Assembly: GCA_930367215.1 (NCBI GenBank)
Contig: OV884056.1
Span: 51,212,308 to 51,276,307 of the forward strand
Direction of reading: 5' to 3'
From: Pollenia angustigena
Taxonomy: Eukaryota; Arthropoda; Insecta; Diptera; Polleniidae
Length of the DNA: 64,000 nt
Positions 35,270 through 46,398 of the stretch are shown here, piece by piece (position 1 is the stretch's first letter; each line of letters opens with the position of its first letter). The notes under the pieces are model-generated. The model was not told where the DNA came from, did no database searches, and was given only the letters and a program-made list of their open reading frames with translations. The translations under genes were made by a program, and so were the position numbers.

Positions 35270-35880
35270 TTCTTTAGCAAGCGAATGAAAGATATTTTAG
35301 AAGATCGTTCTCTAGTTTTCAAAAGACTGAAATTTCTTTTGAAGAAAGAAAGAATTTCCTTAGGCTAGCGAGAGAAAGACATTTTATTTAAAATTGTCAC
35401 TCTTCTAGCGAAAGACACAGATTTAATAATAAAATCTATTTTATACTAGCAAAATACTGTAATTTTTTCATAAAATCCTTGATATTGAAACTAATAGTTC
35501 TTTAGATAATCTGTCTTTAGCTAGCGAGAGATAAAAATTTATTTGAAAAAATTTGTTTTTTGATGGGATATCCTTAGGTTATATTTCTCTAGCAAGTAAG
35601 ATACACAGATTTCGTCAGAAACTCTTTTTGTAGCTATCGAGAGGCTGTAATTTCTTTAAGAAATCCTTCTCTAGCTAGCAAGAAATTAATATTTCTTTTG
35701 AAAATCATTTTCTAATCATTCTCTAATTAACGAGGAAGACAGATTTGTTGACCTTTTTCTAGCTAGAGAAAAAAAACATACCTTTAGGAAATCTTTCTCT
35801 TGCAAGCGAGAGAAAAAGATGCGATCTTTCAGAATATTTTCTTTGGCTAGCGAGAATGAGAGATGGTTAGAAAAACTTTC
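35270..35880 (+). repeat. Degenerate minisatellite with palindromic CTAGCTAGCGAGAG core
   Basis: About ten irregular units contain TTTCTCTAGCTAGCGAGAGA or variants, followed by AAGACAGATTT and TTTGAAAATC. The core is a partial palindrome, so each unit could form a short hairpin. The spacing is irregular, roughly 40-60 bp. The frame at 35819-36001 runs out of this array and is not a gene. Confidence 0.6.
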
Positions 35881-37471
35881 TATAGCTTATGGCGATTTCT
35901 TTTCTGAGAAATATGTTGCATTAATGTTACATTATCTACATTTTTGTGTTCGTTTGTACAAAAAATACAACTGTGGGAAAAATTTTCAAGTTCTTTTGTG
36001 AATATGTTGATAAAAAAACATACAAAACATGTTGCATGTTTTACCCTTACTTTTACTTAAGGTGTTTATATTGCCCTGTCTTACAACTTTGGTACTTACT
36101 ACTTTGTTTGTACAACCAATGTTTTATTTTGTTTGTCATAATTTATACCCCTCATAATTTTGTAAAAAAATTATTTTAAAACAAAATATAAATATATTTA
36201 CACATTAAAATCAAAAAAAGTCTATTTATATTATAATCGTTTAAATTTGTCTAAGCCATTAGTGATGTCAATATTTGTTTCCAAGCCATAATTGCGTGCA
36301 GAAACCGCTCAAATAGCTTTAAAAATCGCTCATGAAGTACATTAATGATGAAAGTGTAATAGTTGTAAATAAAAGCAGCTAATTGTGTTCTATTGAAATT
36401 GCACAACATGTAACACTTCCAATGATTATAGGTAACATTAGAAAATGTTACATGTATAAACTGTAACATAATTTTTTCAGAAAAGAAATCGTCATTAATT
36501 AGAAAAATTCCTGCTAATAAAAAAATTTAATTGCAGTATAATTATCTGATTTAATTATTAATTTTATCCTTATAATATTTATAGAAAAAGATGATTTTAA
36601 TCACTTTCTTAAAATTAAAGACAATCTTTAAATTTCTTATAAAAACTATAAAAAAAAAGTTCTTTCAATTTCTAGCTTTAAAACAAATTCAACCATGCAA
36701 AAATTCTCATTCTTTTTATTGATGCACTTTTTTATGGAAATGATGGAGATAGAGAAAAAAAAGTTGTAAAATTGTTAAAAAAAAAAATAATCATAAAAAA
36801 TATAAAATTCTTTTTACGACTTTATAGCAAAAAATTGTCACTTAACGCTCAAGTAGAAGTGGAAAAAGCAAAACAGAAAATGCATAATAGCCAAGGCAAA
36901 TAAAAAATGTCTGCATATGTGAAAAACACCCAATATTATGAATAATTTTATGCAATAATAGAAAATATAAAATAATAATAAAAAATGTGTTAAACTCATA
37001 AAAAGAATTAAAATTACAAAGAAAAATAAATAATTATACGGAAATATGTTGAATTAATGTCTACAAGTTGTAAAACATATTTTATAGGCAAAACTACAGC
37101 AAAACGCAAAGAAAATAACACTTGAAAGTACTCGAATACTTTTATGTGAAACTAATATGTGATATCAAAGGAGTTAACTCTTTTTAGCAATTAAGTTTCT
37201 ATTCTGGGGAACATTTACTGTTGGGCAGGCTGTTTATTTGTTGAGCTAATAGATGATTATAAAGGTAATTTATTGGTATGAATTAGAAATTTTAATATCT
37301 AAATCTGAAAGAGGGCGTAATCTTCACCATAGTTTAACCAACTAACTTTGCCCCAAAAATATTATGGCAAATTTTGTTTTTGTCATTTAAAAAAAATCGT
37401 TAAAGAACGCGTTTTTCGTTTAAGTAACATTTGAAACAACAACAAAATTTCAAAATTTGTTTTTGTTTTAA
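35881..37471. other. AT-rich spacer
   Basis: No gene was recognised. A short inverted repeat around GTTACATG/CATGTAAC lies at about 36405-36470. Confidence 0.45.
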
Positions 37472-37599
37472 TGTGCTGTTTTCACAACACAAATGATTAA
37501 ACGTGTTGTTAAATTTAAATAAAAAACACTCAAAGAAATGAGTGCATTTCATATAAATTTTACTACACGTTCAATCAATTGTGTTGTGAAAACAGCACA
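37472..37599. mobile_element. MITE, Harbinger-like, 128 bp
   Basis: The termini TGTGCTGTTTTCACAACACA and their complement are flanked by TAA at 37469-37471 and 37600-37602. The terminal string GTTTTCACAAC is shared with the family at 10800-11018. Confidence 0.85.
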
Positions 37600-37674
37600 T
37601 AAATGTAAGTTAAACAAGTCTTTTTTGAGCTCGCGTTCTAAAAACAGGCAGTACGTCTGCTCGTCTGATTGTTA

Positions 37675-38060
37675 TGCGCCCCATAAACTTTTCAATTCAA
37701 TTTTCAACTGAGTCTTTCAACTGAATTGATGCTTGGCCACGCAATTCATCAACTGAATTGAAAGACTTTAAATTAATTTTAAAATTTAATGAAATAAAAG
37801 ACAACTTTTAAAATACTTAACTTTTTTTTACAAAAGAAAACTACGAACATTAATTTTGACAGCTGATCAAGAGACTCGAGCACACACAACAGTACAATCA
37901 AATTGAAGGACTTAGTAGTCAACTTGAAAAAATTAAAATCTTTTGATTTTTATTCAACAACTCGACAACCGTCAAACTAATCAACTGACAGCCATACACG
38001 CTTTGATTTAGACAACAACCGACTCAGTTGACAATTGAACTGAATCGTGTATGGGCAGCT
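37675..38060. mobile_element. MITE, Harbinger-like, 386 bp
   Basis: The ends TGCGCCCCATAAACTTTTCA and AGCTGCCCATACACGATTCA (complement) are followed in both by TCAATT(t/g)TCAACTGAGTC. They are flanked by TTA at 37672-37674 and 38061-38063. The interior is rich in CAACTGA/TCAGTTG motifs. Confidence 0.7.
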
Positions 38061-38423
38061 TTAATGGAAAAATAAGATTCGCAAGCAGGGTGTTATGCTT
38101 TTTTCTTAAAAAATCGTCAAAAGTTTTAACAAAAATATAATATTTGAATTTTACAAATCAGAGGCAATTTAATTTTTTGTTTAAAAATAAAATGTTGTAT
38201 TGTACAAAAAAAAAGCAGTTAAACAGTTTTTATTCAAACAAAACATACCCGAGTTTGCGTCGCTAATTGAGAACGGGAAAATGCGGCGCAATCTGAAGTA
38301 CCTACGATTTTCCATACATTTGAATTGAAAAAATAAATTTTGACTTCATAACGGATAATTTTCTTTTAGATCTTTAAATAAAGTTAAGGCTTTGTTATAA
38401 ATAACCATCTGTTTAAAGGGCAT

Positions 38424-39208
38424 AGGTTAGGTTAGGTTAAATGGGTAGCCGTCACGACGACGGCTCACTTGGGTCCTTCTAGCGGTCCCTTTGTGATACC
38501 CCTAGCCAGTGACAAGAGTCAGCCAGTATCCACCAGACCATTCCCCAGAGGTCACTGCAGTCTCGAACCACCCCGATTCCCTGCAGAACAAGGAGATCGA
38601 TTTCAGTCCCGCATTAGACAAATCGTCCAGACATGGCAATTCCGGTCTCCCAAAATGCCTAAACCTAATGCCCCCCAGACCAGGGCATTGGCAGAGAAAG
38701 TGAAACACCGTCTCCTTCCCTCCTCATCATGACAACTCCTACAGAAGTCATTATACGCAAGACCCATCCTCCTAGCATGAGTCCCTATCACCCAGTGACC
38801 CGTGATGACCGATATCACTGTCCTCATACGATCCCTGCCGAGACCGAGTAGTAAACGCGTTCTCGCCGCATCATAGCCAGGCCGTAGAGTCCTGGCCATC
38901 AAGCAGGTATGCTCCCCCTGCCATCTCCCCTGAGCCCTTCTGTACGACTCCCGTCTGATGAGAGTCTTGCAGTGGGCCATTGAAGTGCCAATCAGGCCAG
39001 CGACGAACATGTCGTCCAAGAGACAGCCCCGTTTGGCCAGACCGTCCGCAGTATGGTTACCCAGGCACCCACTGTGCCCTGGCACCCATGTCAGCGTTAC
39101 ACTGGAATGTTTCGCGATCTCATTCAGAGACATCCGACATACCACCGTTAACATAGATGTCGTAAAGACACCAGCCAGAGCTGCAGTGGCAGGCTTGCTG
39201 CCCGTAAA
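38424..39208 (-). mobile_element. 5'-truncated LINE with intact target duplication
   Basis: A minus-strand frame (39154-38603, 183 codons) reads through the end of a ribonuclease H domain (TWVPGHSGCLGNHTADGLAK) into a tail with CRSCHDEEGRRRCFTFSANA. This is typical of RNase H-bearing non-LTR retrotransposons. The 3' tail, read on the minus strand, is TTTAACCTAACCTAACCT rather than poly(A). A 14-bp duplication TGTTTAAAGGGCAT flanks it at 38410-38423 and 39209-39222. Everything upstream of the RNase H C-terminus is missing, so it is a dead-on-arrival copy. Confidence 0.92.
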
Positions 39209-39222
39209 TGTTTAAAGGGCAT

Positions 39223-41190
39223 TCTTTGCTGATTTTATTCTTTAACCCAAATGATATGAAGTGGATCCATTTTAAAATGTTATAAAACGTCTAGTTTTTG
39301 TTTTTAGCTTATTTACTTTCTTTTTGACTCATATGTGCAACATATTCGAATTTAACTTCACTTCAACAAATGTCATTTGAAACTACTAACGATCTTCAAC
39401 TTGCAACCTTCCCTTACATAAATAATAGACTTAAACGGAAATCCCCTTTTACTGTTTTAGCTTTGTACAAAGGTTTTTACATTAACGAAGCAATTCGAAG
39501 TACCAACGACGCAACTTCGAAGCCATGCAACGCAAAGTGAAACGACGCAACTTCAAAATCACAGACATTTTAAAAAGACGCAGCTTCGAAACGACGTAAA
39601 CCAGGGTATTGGTGTATAGATAAAATATATAATTATGTTTAATAAACATAGTTTTAAACTATTCGTACAAGCTATCTGCTTGGTATTTATTTAATAAACG
39701 TTTTGTAATATTTGCACTGGAGCAATCTGAAGAATTCATTTTCAAATAATCCAATTTCTGATTTTAGTTTTATTTAAATTAAAAATTCTTCAACGTTAGC
39801 TGACGAATTTGGTTAAAACATTAATAAAATTGCATTAGTAAAGAAATGCATTATTATTGTTTTACAACTTCATTACACAATTCTCAAACGTTTTTCAATG
39901 ATTTTAATATTTAAATTCAAATTGATAAAGAGTTTAAAATAAACAGTTGACAGCAAATGTTAAATTCAAATCAAAACTTAACTTGGCAATACTAAAGCGA
40001 ACAATATGTTTACTTTAAAAATGGAGATTAAAGTTAAATTTTTACTTCTTGGTTAAATGTGTTTTACAAGTGAACGATTTATTTCTTGTGAAAAACAAAA
40101 ATTATTTGGGAGTAATTACAATGATTAAGAATTAGAATTAAAAAAAAATAAAACGGGAAAGTGAGAAAGAAGTTCATTGTATTATCGCGATGTTACAATC
40201 CTCAAAATAAAAGAGAGCCAATTATTTCGCCTTTGCAAGAATTAGAGGACGGAGAGAACATGATATCATCTTTTACCTATGTCTGTTTATCTCACAGTTT
40301 ATATAAATAAATAATGAATTTATATTAAAAAATAGAATATTTTTTTTATGTTCCACATTTGAAAAACATTTGATAATTACGTTTGAAACAAAGTTGTAAA
40401 TAAAGGCACTTTTCAATTTGAAAATAATTTACCCTTTTTGTTGAGAATGCTATAATTTTCAAATAATTATCAAACGTTTGTCGTTTGAGAAAACGTGTTT
40501 GTTGGGAATTTATTTGGTTTTACATACGGTAAGATAAACCTGATTAAAGGGTATAAAGTAAGATCACATAGGAGTGAAAGTACAACGATTTTATACTCTA
40601 CGTACGGGTATATAAAGGCCTTTAGGAAAAATCAAAGCCTTGAATCTTAATAACTCTTCCTTGAGAGTCGGTTAAAAGTGGGCCCTTTATGAAATCTATA
40701 GAATTATGAAATCTTTAGGCAATCATCAAAATACCGCTACTGAATTTTTATATGAGGCGGTTGTTTTTGTATTTGAATTTTTTTTCTGACGACAACTAAA
40801 TAGCAACATTTTTTACGAAACATTGCTTAGGGTGGAATTTAATTTTAGGAATTCTATAAATCCTAGATAATTTATAGACCTACAATTACATATTGCCTAA
40901 CATAAAATATATGTGTTGATACATTTTATCAATATATGAAGAACGAGTACTTATAGTACATTCAAATTTATTTTCGGAAGTTGCCTTTGTGTGGGGGCTT
41001 TTGTCAATGATAGGCTGAATTCAACAAAATTTAATAACATAAAAGTTATTATTAATATATAAAATCTTTTAAACCAATAAACATAGAAATAAATGTTATA
41101 TCACATTCGAAACTTATCTAAAAAATACAAATACTAATATGGTACTTTTTTGAAGTTAGACGTTTAAGGGGTGAAAACCGTAACTATTTT
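39223..41190. other. Spacer
   Basis: No gene was recognised. At 39500-39600 the motif ACGACGCAACTTC(G/A)A recurs three or four times at irregular spacing. Confidence 0.45.
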
Positions 41191-41199
41191 TGATACTTT

Positions 41200-41575
41200 T
41201 TTACAAAATATGTTTCTCCATTCATTGACATATACGTACTAAATTATCAGAAACATACAATGTTCTGAGCAGATGGAAATCAATAAGAGGAACTTTTTTG
41301 GTCTTTCAACAGGTACTTTTTGAATTTTCGTTATTATTGGATCTACAAATACAAAATTTAACATGCAATGCCCTTAGTGAATGAGAATATGTAAGAGGGT
41401 TTTTTTCGTACTTTTTCGTTCTGTAACTGGAATTTTTTTAATTTTCGTTAATATTGGACATATGAACATAAATTGAAACATGCAAGTTCCTGTGTGAATG
41501 GATATCTGCAAGAGAGATTTTTTGGTATTTTTTGTTCCCTTACTGGTACTTTTTTTTTTGATTAAGCTGGTACTC
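41200..41575 (+). repeat. Roughly 117-bp tandem repeat (about 3 units)
   Basis: AATTTTCGTTATTATTGGA at about 41323 and AATTTTCGTTAATATTGGA at about 41440 are 117 bp apart. Each is followed by an AAAT...AACATGCAA and GAATG...GTAAGAG pattern, with GGTACTTTTT between units. Possibly the body of the Helitron-like element ending at 42766. Confidence 0.55.
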
Positions 41576-41657
41576 TTCCTAATTTAATACTTATTGTTGT
41601 TCTTTAGAAAAATAAGCAGGCAGGTGGCTGGTCCTTTTTTTAAATTCAGCCCTTTTA

Positions 41658-42454
41658 AGCTGGGATCACACGATTGCCGCAGTGCACCAATTTTCACACT
41701 TTTTAATACCCCAATCGTGTGACTGCACAATCAAATGGCTCATGTACCAATCGAGGACAATATTGTGCTTACTTTTACCAATCAAATGCAACCCTGGTGC
41801 GGCAATCGTGTGACTGTTTGCTATGCAACCGCGCGTCAATAAAAATAACAAAAATGCACCAATATTTATTGTCTTCTTGTGCGGCAATCAAACAACACAA
41901 TTCGCGCCAATATTTGCCATTTTTGTATTAAATTTACTTTTTAGTGTTTCTTTTTGTAATTAATAGAGATAAATATGAATTTATTTATTATTTTATTTTT
42001 AATTATTGCTATTAACGAAATATGTATGTTCACAAGCATAGCTATTCAGTGTGAATATCGTTATTCAAATAATCATTATTTCCTTTACAGATATTTGTCT
42101 TTAATATTTCACATATTTTTCTTAAAATATTTCAAATAAAAGTATTCAACAAAAATTTGTTTAAATATACTTATGATACAATTTTTTTTTTTAATGAACA
42201 AACCAACTAGAATAAAAAAGCTACTACAGCTGTTTCGCAGTCTACACAAGTAGGAACAATCGTGTGACTGTGCTGCGGCAACTTTTGTACCCATTTCGCT
42301 TTGTACCAACTAGCGGCAATTAAATTTGTTTAAAACAGGGCAATCGTGTGATTTCAGAATATTTGGTTGGTGCAATTTCATTTTTGTGCGTCAATAAAGC
42401 ACAATCAAAATTGTGTCATATTGGTGCATTTGCGGCAATCGTGTGATCCCAGCT
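41658..42454. mobile_element. MITE, Harbinger-like, with repeated CAATCGTGTGA motif, 797 bp
   Basis: The termini AGCTGGGATCACACGATTGC and their complement are flanked by TTA at 41655-41657 and 42455-42457. The string CAATCGTGTGA occurs repeatedly inside (near 41712, 41805, 42258, 42342 and 42436), suggesting a multiplied transposase-binding site (inference). It is non-coding. Confidence 0.85.
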
Positions 42455-42479
42455 TTATTAGGGAGTAAACGGGTACATA

Positions 42480-42766
42480 TGCATACGTACTAAATCATGG
42501 GCAAACACTACAACATTGAAATTTTTGATACATAAATAGGAAGACAAAGTATCAAAAAGGATAATACGGGAAATTAACTTTCTTTCATTTGCTTTTGTGT
42601 TCTACGAGTGGCACATTTTGATTTTTCTATAATATTGAACTTAGAAACACTATGAGATGAAAAATTTTTGAACTTTTTTGTTAAAACCTAGAAACTTAAA
42701 CTTTGGCATAAAAGTCTGTCCGCGAAGGAGCAGGAGACGCTAACGAAGTAGCGGGTTAAATGCTAG
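42480..42766 (+). mobile_element. Helitron-like 3' end
   Basis: The sequence ends in CTAG at 42763-42766, followed by T. Nine bases upstream is a hairpin CGCTA-ACGAAG-TAGCG (42738-42753). A small hairpin close to a CTRR end and insertion before T are the signature of Helitron 3' termini. The 5' TC end could not be placed; the 117-bp array at 41200 and the MITE at 41658 may lie inside the same element. Confidence 0.6.
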
Positions 42767-43553
42767 TTATTAATAAAATAGATTTGACTTAAACTTTGAT
42801 GTCTCGTAGAGTAAAACAAAGCCCAAACAAAAACCTAAACTAACAAAAGTAAGTTTACAAATAACTTAAGTTTTATGCATACATATTAAAAAAAAACAGA
42901 AATCTTAAAATGCTAATTTCATTGCAAATGTATACTTATCCTTTGCTCATTTATTTAATATTAATGTTTAATGTTTAATGTTTTTTTTTTTTCACAAAAC
43001 TAAGAATTCTTTAACAAAAGTCAATTTAAAACAAATAAATTATAAAATCTTCTAAGACAGACAACTCCACATAAAAAGTGCTATTAAAAACACTTAAATT
43101 TTAATTAAAACAAAATATTTAAACAATACAAAACCAGAACAAAAAAAAAACATTTTTCGAGTGTCCTGTTTTCCTTAAGATGCACCAAAACAGACACAAA
43201 CAACTGAAACTATAAAAGAGAGAAATCCTCTTGTATAAATGCAATTTTAAACTTGTATTAATGAAATAGTGTTAAATAAAAGAAAAACAATTGAACTACG
43301 AGGACAAACCGCAAAGTTCTTTTGAGCTATTATAACGATGGAATTTCAGTTGAATCAGATAACCCGTAATGCAAGAACACATATTGTGGACTAACTCGTC
43401 TTTATTTGCTTATGCGAAATTTCTAATAACTTATGGGTCGATTAGCAGCGAAATTAGGCAGCGCCGCTCATGCTAAAAGATAAAAAATTTTAAATCGTTA
43501 AATCAACTTCGCTACTGATAAGGGCCCAGAATACATATAAACAACTATACATA
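42767..43553. other. AT-rich spacer
   Basis: No gene was found. A mini-me-like relic (ATCGTTAAATCAACTTCGCT...GGGCCCAGAATACATAT) lies at about 43493-43545. Confidence 0.45.
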
Positions 43554-45263
43554 CAGTAGTTTTCCGGTTTAACGAACCAGTACTTTGTCAGGCCTGTTCG
43601 TTAAACTGAAAAGTTCGTTATATGCCATACTTATGTCTAGTACCCATGTTATGAATAAAAAAAATAACTAGAACTGTTTTATTTGTGGTTTGATTTGAAA
43701 TATGTTTTGAGATCTGTGTAATACAAATATAAAAAAAAATTAAAAAGGTACAATTCATTACTCTGGTAGCGTAAAACCTAAAATAATTTTAATGAAAAAT
43801 AAGTTCAAATTCATTTTTAATTTCCTTGAAAATTTTACATAAAAACTTTGTCGAGTATTGTTTGTTTTTTTCGTAAAAACAAAGAACAAAGTTGTTTCTT
43901 CATTCTTGGAAATTCACCTGGTTTCATGGCTTTCTTATTTTTAAATCCAAAGTTTGTACTTCTTGTTACTTTTTGCACAAATCCACAACTCGCAATCCAT
44001 TTTGGTAACCATCCACAATTTTTAGATTTTCTTGTAAAAAAAAAAATCTCTTTCTTACTCATTTTACTGATCATTGCAGCATAATCAAACAAAAATGCTA
44101 CATAAACAAAACCTAAAACAGCGGTACTTTTTGCTACTCACTTTGTTTTTAGTTAGAAATTACTTCACATTATGCTTTTTATACCCTCCACCACAATTAG
44201 TTGTGAAGAGGGTATATTAAGTTTGTCATTCCGTGTGAAACTTTTTTATTATTCATCTCAGACCCCATAAAGTATATATATTCTGGGTCCTTGAGTAATT
44301 CTAAGTCGATTTAGCCATGTCCGTCTGTCTGTCCGTCTGTCCGTCTGTTGAAAACACGCTCACTTTCGAACAACTCAAAAGAAATGAACAAACTTGGTGC
44401 CAAATTGCTTTTAGTTATCCTAAGCAGTTTGGGATTGAAATCCAGCAAAATCGGTTTAGTAGGACCAGAGCTATGAATCAAAATGTGGAATCACCACCTA
44501 AAAAAATTGATAATTTTATAACATAAAATAACATAAATGCTGGAACAAGGAACGGAATGAGATAATATTTTGCAAAAATTTGTTTTATTTGACTGGAAAT
44601 CACGCTGTTAAATTTCGTGAAGATCCGTCTATAATTTACCCTAAGCGCCATATAAACACTACTCCCGGAAAACAGTTTAGTACGCCTAAAACCGTAAAAA
44701 ATGACGCTAGCGTAACAAAATTTGGTACGTCACAGTTTTTTAGGACTAGAAATAACATTGTGAAATTTGGTGACGAGCGGTCCATAATTTACCTTAGGCC
44801 CCATATAAACCCTACTACCGGAAAACAGTTTAGTACGCCTAAAACCGCAAAAAATAATGCAATCATAACAAATTTTGGCTCGTCACAGTTTTATAGGACT
44901 ATAAATGAAACTATGAAATTTCGTGAAGATCGTTACATAATTTACCCTAGGTCCCATAGAAACCCTACTCCCGGAAAACAGTTTATTCGCCTAAAACCAT
45001 AATTAATAAAAAATCGTCACAGTTTAATATAATAATAACATCATACATATATTACTCCTTAAACATTCAAACTATCGGTGGAGGGTATCAAAGATTCGGC
45101 ACAGCCGAATATATCACTCTAACTTGTTTAAACTAAAATCCTATTTGTTCGCTAAATTGAGCACAAAAAAATACTTTTTGTTCGCTATATAAGGAGCAAC
45201 CTTGTATGTTCGTTAAATGCGATGTTCGCAGAATCGAAGGTTCGTTAAACAGGAATACTACTG
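43554..45263. mobile_element. pogo/Tigger-like element with TA duplication
   Basis: The termini CAGTAGTTTTCCGGTTTAAC and CAGTAGTATTCCTGTTTAAC (complement), both continuing GAAC, are flanked by TA at 43552-43553 and 45264-45265. A CAGTA...TTCC...TTAACGAAC terminus and a TA duplication are typical of the pogo/Tigger branch of Tc1/mariner. GTTCGTTAA/GTTCGCTA motifs recur inside both ends. A mini-me element (44178-45126) is inserted in it. The 85-codon minus-strand frame at 43835-44092 shows no transposase motif. Confidence 0.75.
44178..45126 (-). mobile_element. mini-me/DINE-type element with 153-bp repeats, copy 2
   Basis: Inverted relative of 14841-16090. It starts TATACCCTCCACCACAATTA and continues with TATATATATTCTGGGTCC, the core, and a (GTCY)n tract at 44321-44347. 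Three 153-bp units follow (CCGGAAAA at 44665, 44818, 44971). It ends with ATTCGGCACAGCCGAAT and ACTCTAACTTGTT. Near-intact reading through the units explains the 140-codon frame at 44580-45002, which is not a gene. Confidence 0.75.
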
Positions 45264-45279
45264 TATATGGGCATTCCCT

Positions 45280-45650
45280 GGGGTCTCGAACGTACGTTCG
45301 TACGCTTTTGATGTACAAATAATATAGAAAAGAAAACTTTGCCTAGCATTTTTTTTTTTGCGATTCGATAGTATTTGGGTAGCTCTATGTTTAGTGCAAA
45401 AGATGGATTTCATCGAATTTAAGTTTTCATAATAAGAGTTATAAACGTGTGGTCACGAACGTACGCAAAATAGAAGTCAACTTTAGCTGACAGTAGTGAA
45501 ATGTAAAAATCTGCGCAATGGAACGGAATATTCAGAAGTGATTAATTTATTTTAAAAGAGTATTAATGTAGGTCTCCATCCAGTATTTACAAAATAAAAT
45601 AGCTCTCTTGGTTTTAGTTTAACTGGCTTATGTACCGGTCGCGAACGTAC
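45280..45650. repeat. Three spaced CGAACGTACG motifs
   Basis: CGAACGTACG occurs near 45287, 45457 and 45639, the first inside a longer palindrome (GAACGTACGTTC). The spacing is about 170-180 bp. It could be three units of a diverged repeat; function unknown. Confidence 0.4.
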
Positions 45651-46149
45651 GATTTTTCTTTATTTTTTTTTTTGTTATTATCACCATGTATTTTCCCATA
45701 AATATTTTAAAATTTCCTTAACAAAAAAACTTGATAGTCCTTTTACAATTGATTGTAATGGAGAGATTTTGAAGAAAGAGTGCAAACATAACATATTTTT
45801 TGCGCAATTACCTCAAGTTAAACAGCTGAGATATGCTATGAAACCATTCTTTTATAAAATCATAAATTTGATTTTTTCATCCTGGTAGACCATTCTGGGG
45901 AAATGCCCACATGTGACAGCGCATAGTGAAAGGGACCAGAGGTAAAGGGAACAGTAAAAACCAACTACACAAAACAAGAGGTAGGGACGAACTACGCGCG
46001 TTTTCAAGGTTGACCAACAAGGTTGAGATGTGTCGCTTTCAAATGCGACCAATACCAACACGCTCAGTGATGGTACACCAAAGATACAAAGATAAAATGG
46101 CTCTCCTGAACAAAACCCTTAGGTCCCTTTCTATTTTTCGCGTCAAATA

Positions 46150-46396
46150 TCGCTCATTTGCTGCAAGACCGGCATAACTCAAAAAATGAAATTTTGGAGT
46201 TAAAGATGCAGAATTGTTTGCTTTGTTTTTCTTTATATTGTGTATTAAATTCATCTTTATATCTTTTATACTTTCCCAGTTTGAAGAGAATGTGTCTTCT
46301 TTTTTTCTAAGTAGTTAGAGCAAATCAAAAACTTTAAATGCGTTTATCTCGAAATGGATTTTTTTGAGTTATGCCGGTCTTGCAGCAAATGAGCGA
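46150..46396. mobile_element. MITE, TA-duplicating, 247 bp
   Basis: Terminal repeats of about 40 bp (TCGCTCATTTGCTGCAAGAC and complement, continuing CGGCATAACTC) are flanked by TA at 46148-46149 and 46397-46398. Tc1/mariner-like by duplication. It is non-coding. Confidence 0.85.
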
Positions 46397-46398
46397 TA

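Noticed and set aside
35819..36179. Two overlapping plus-strand frames of 60 and 77 codons
   Set aside because: The first runs out of the minisatellite and the second is Cys/Tyr/Leu-rich AT-driven sequence with no motif.
44580..45002. 140-codon plus-strand open frame
   Set aside because: Translation of the 153-bp mini-me tandem units; 153 is a multiple of three, so the frame stays open by repetition.
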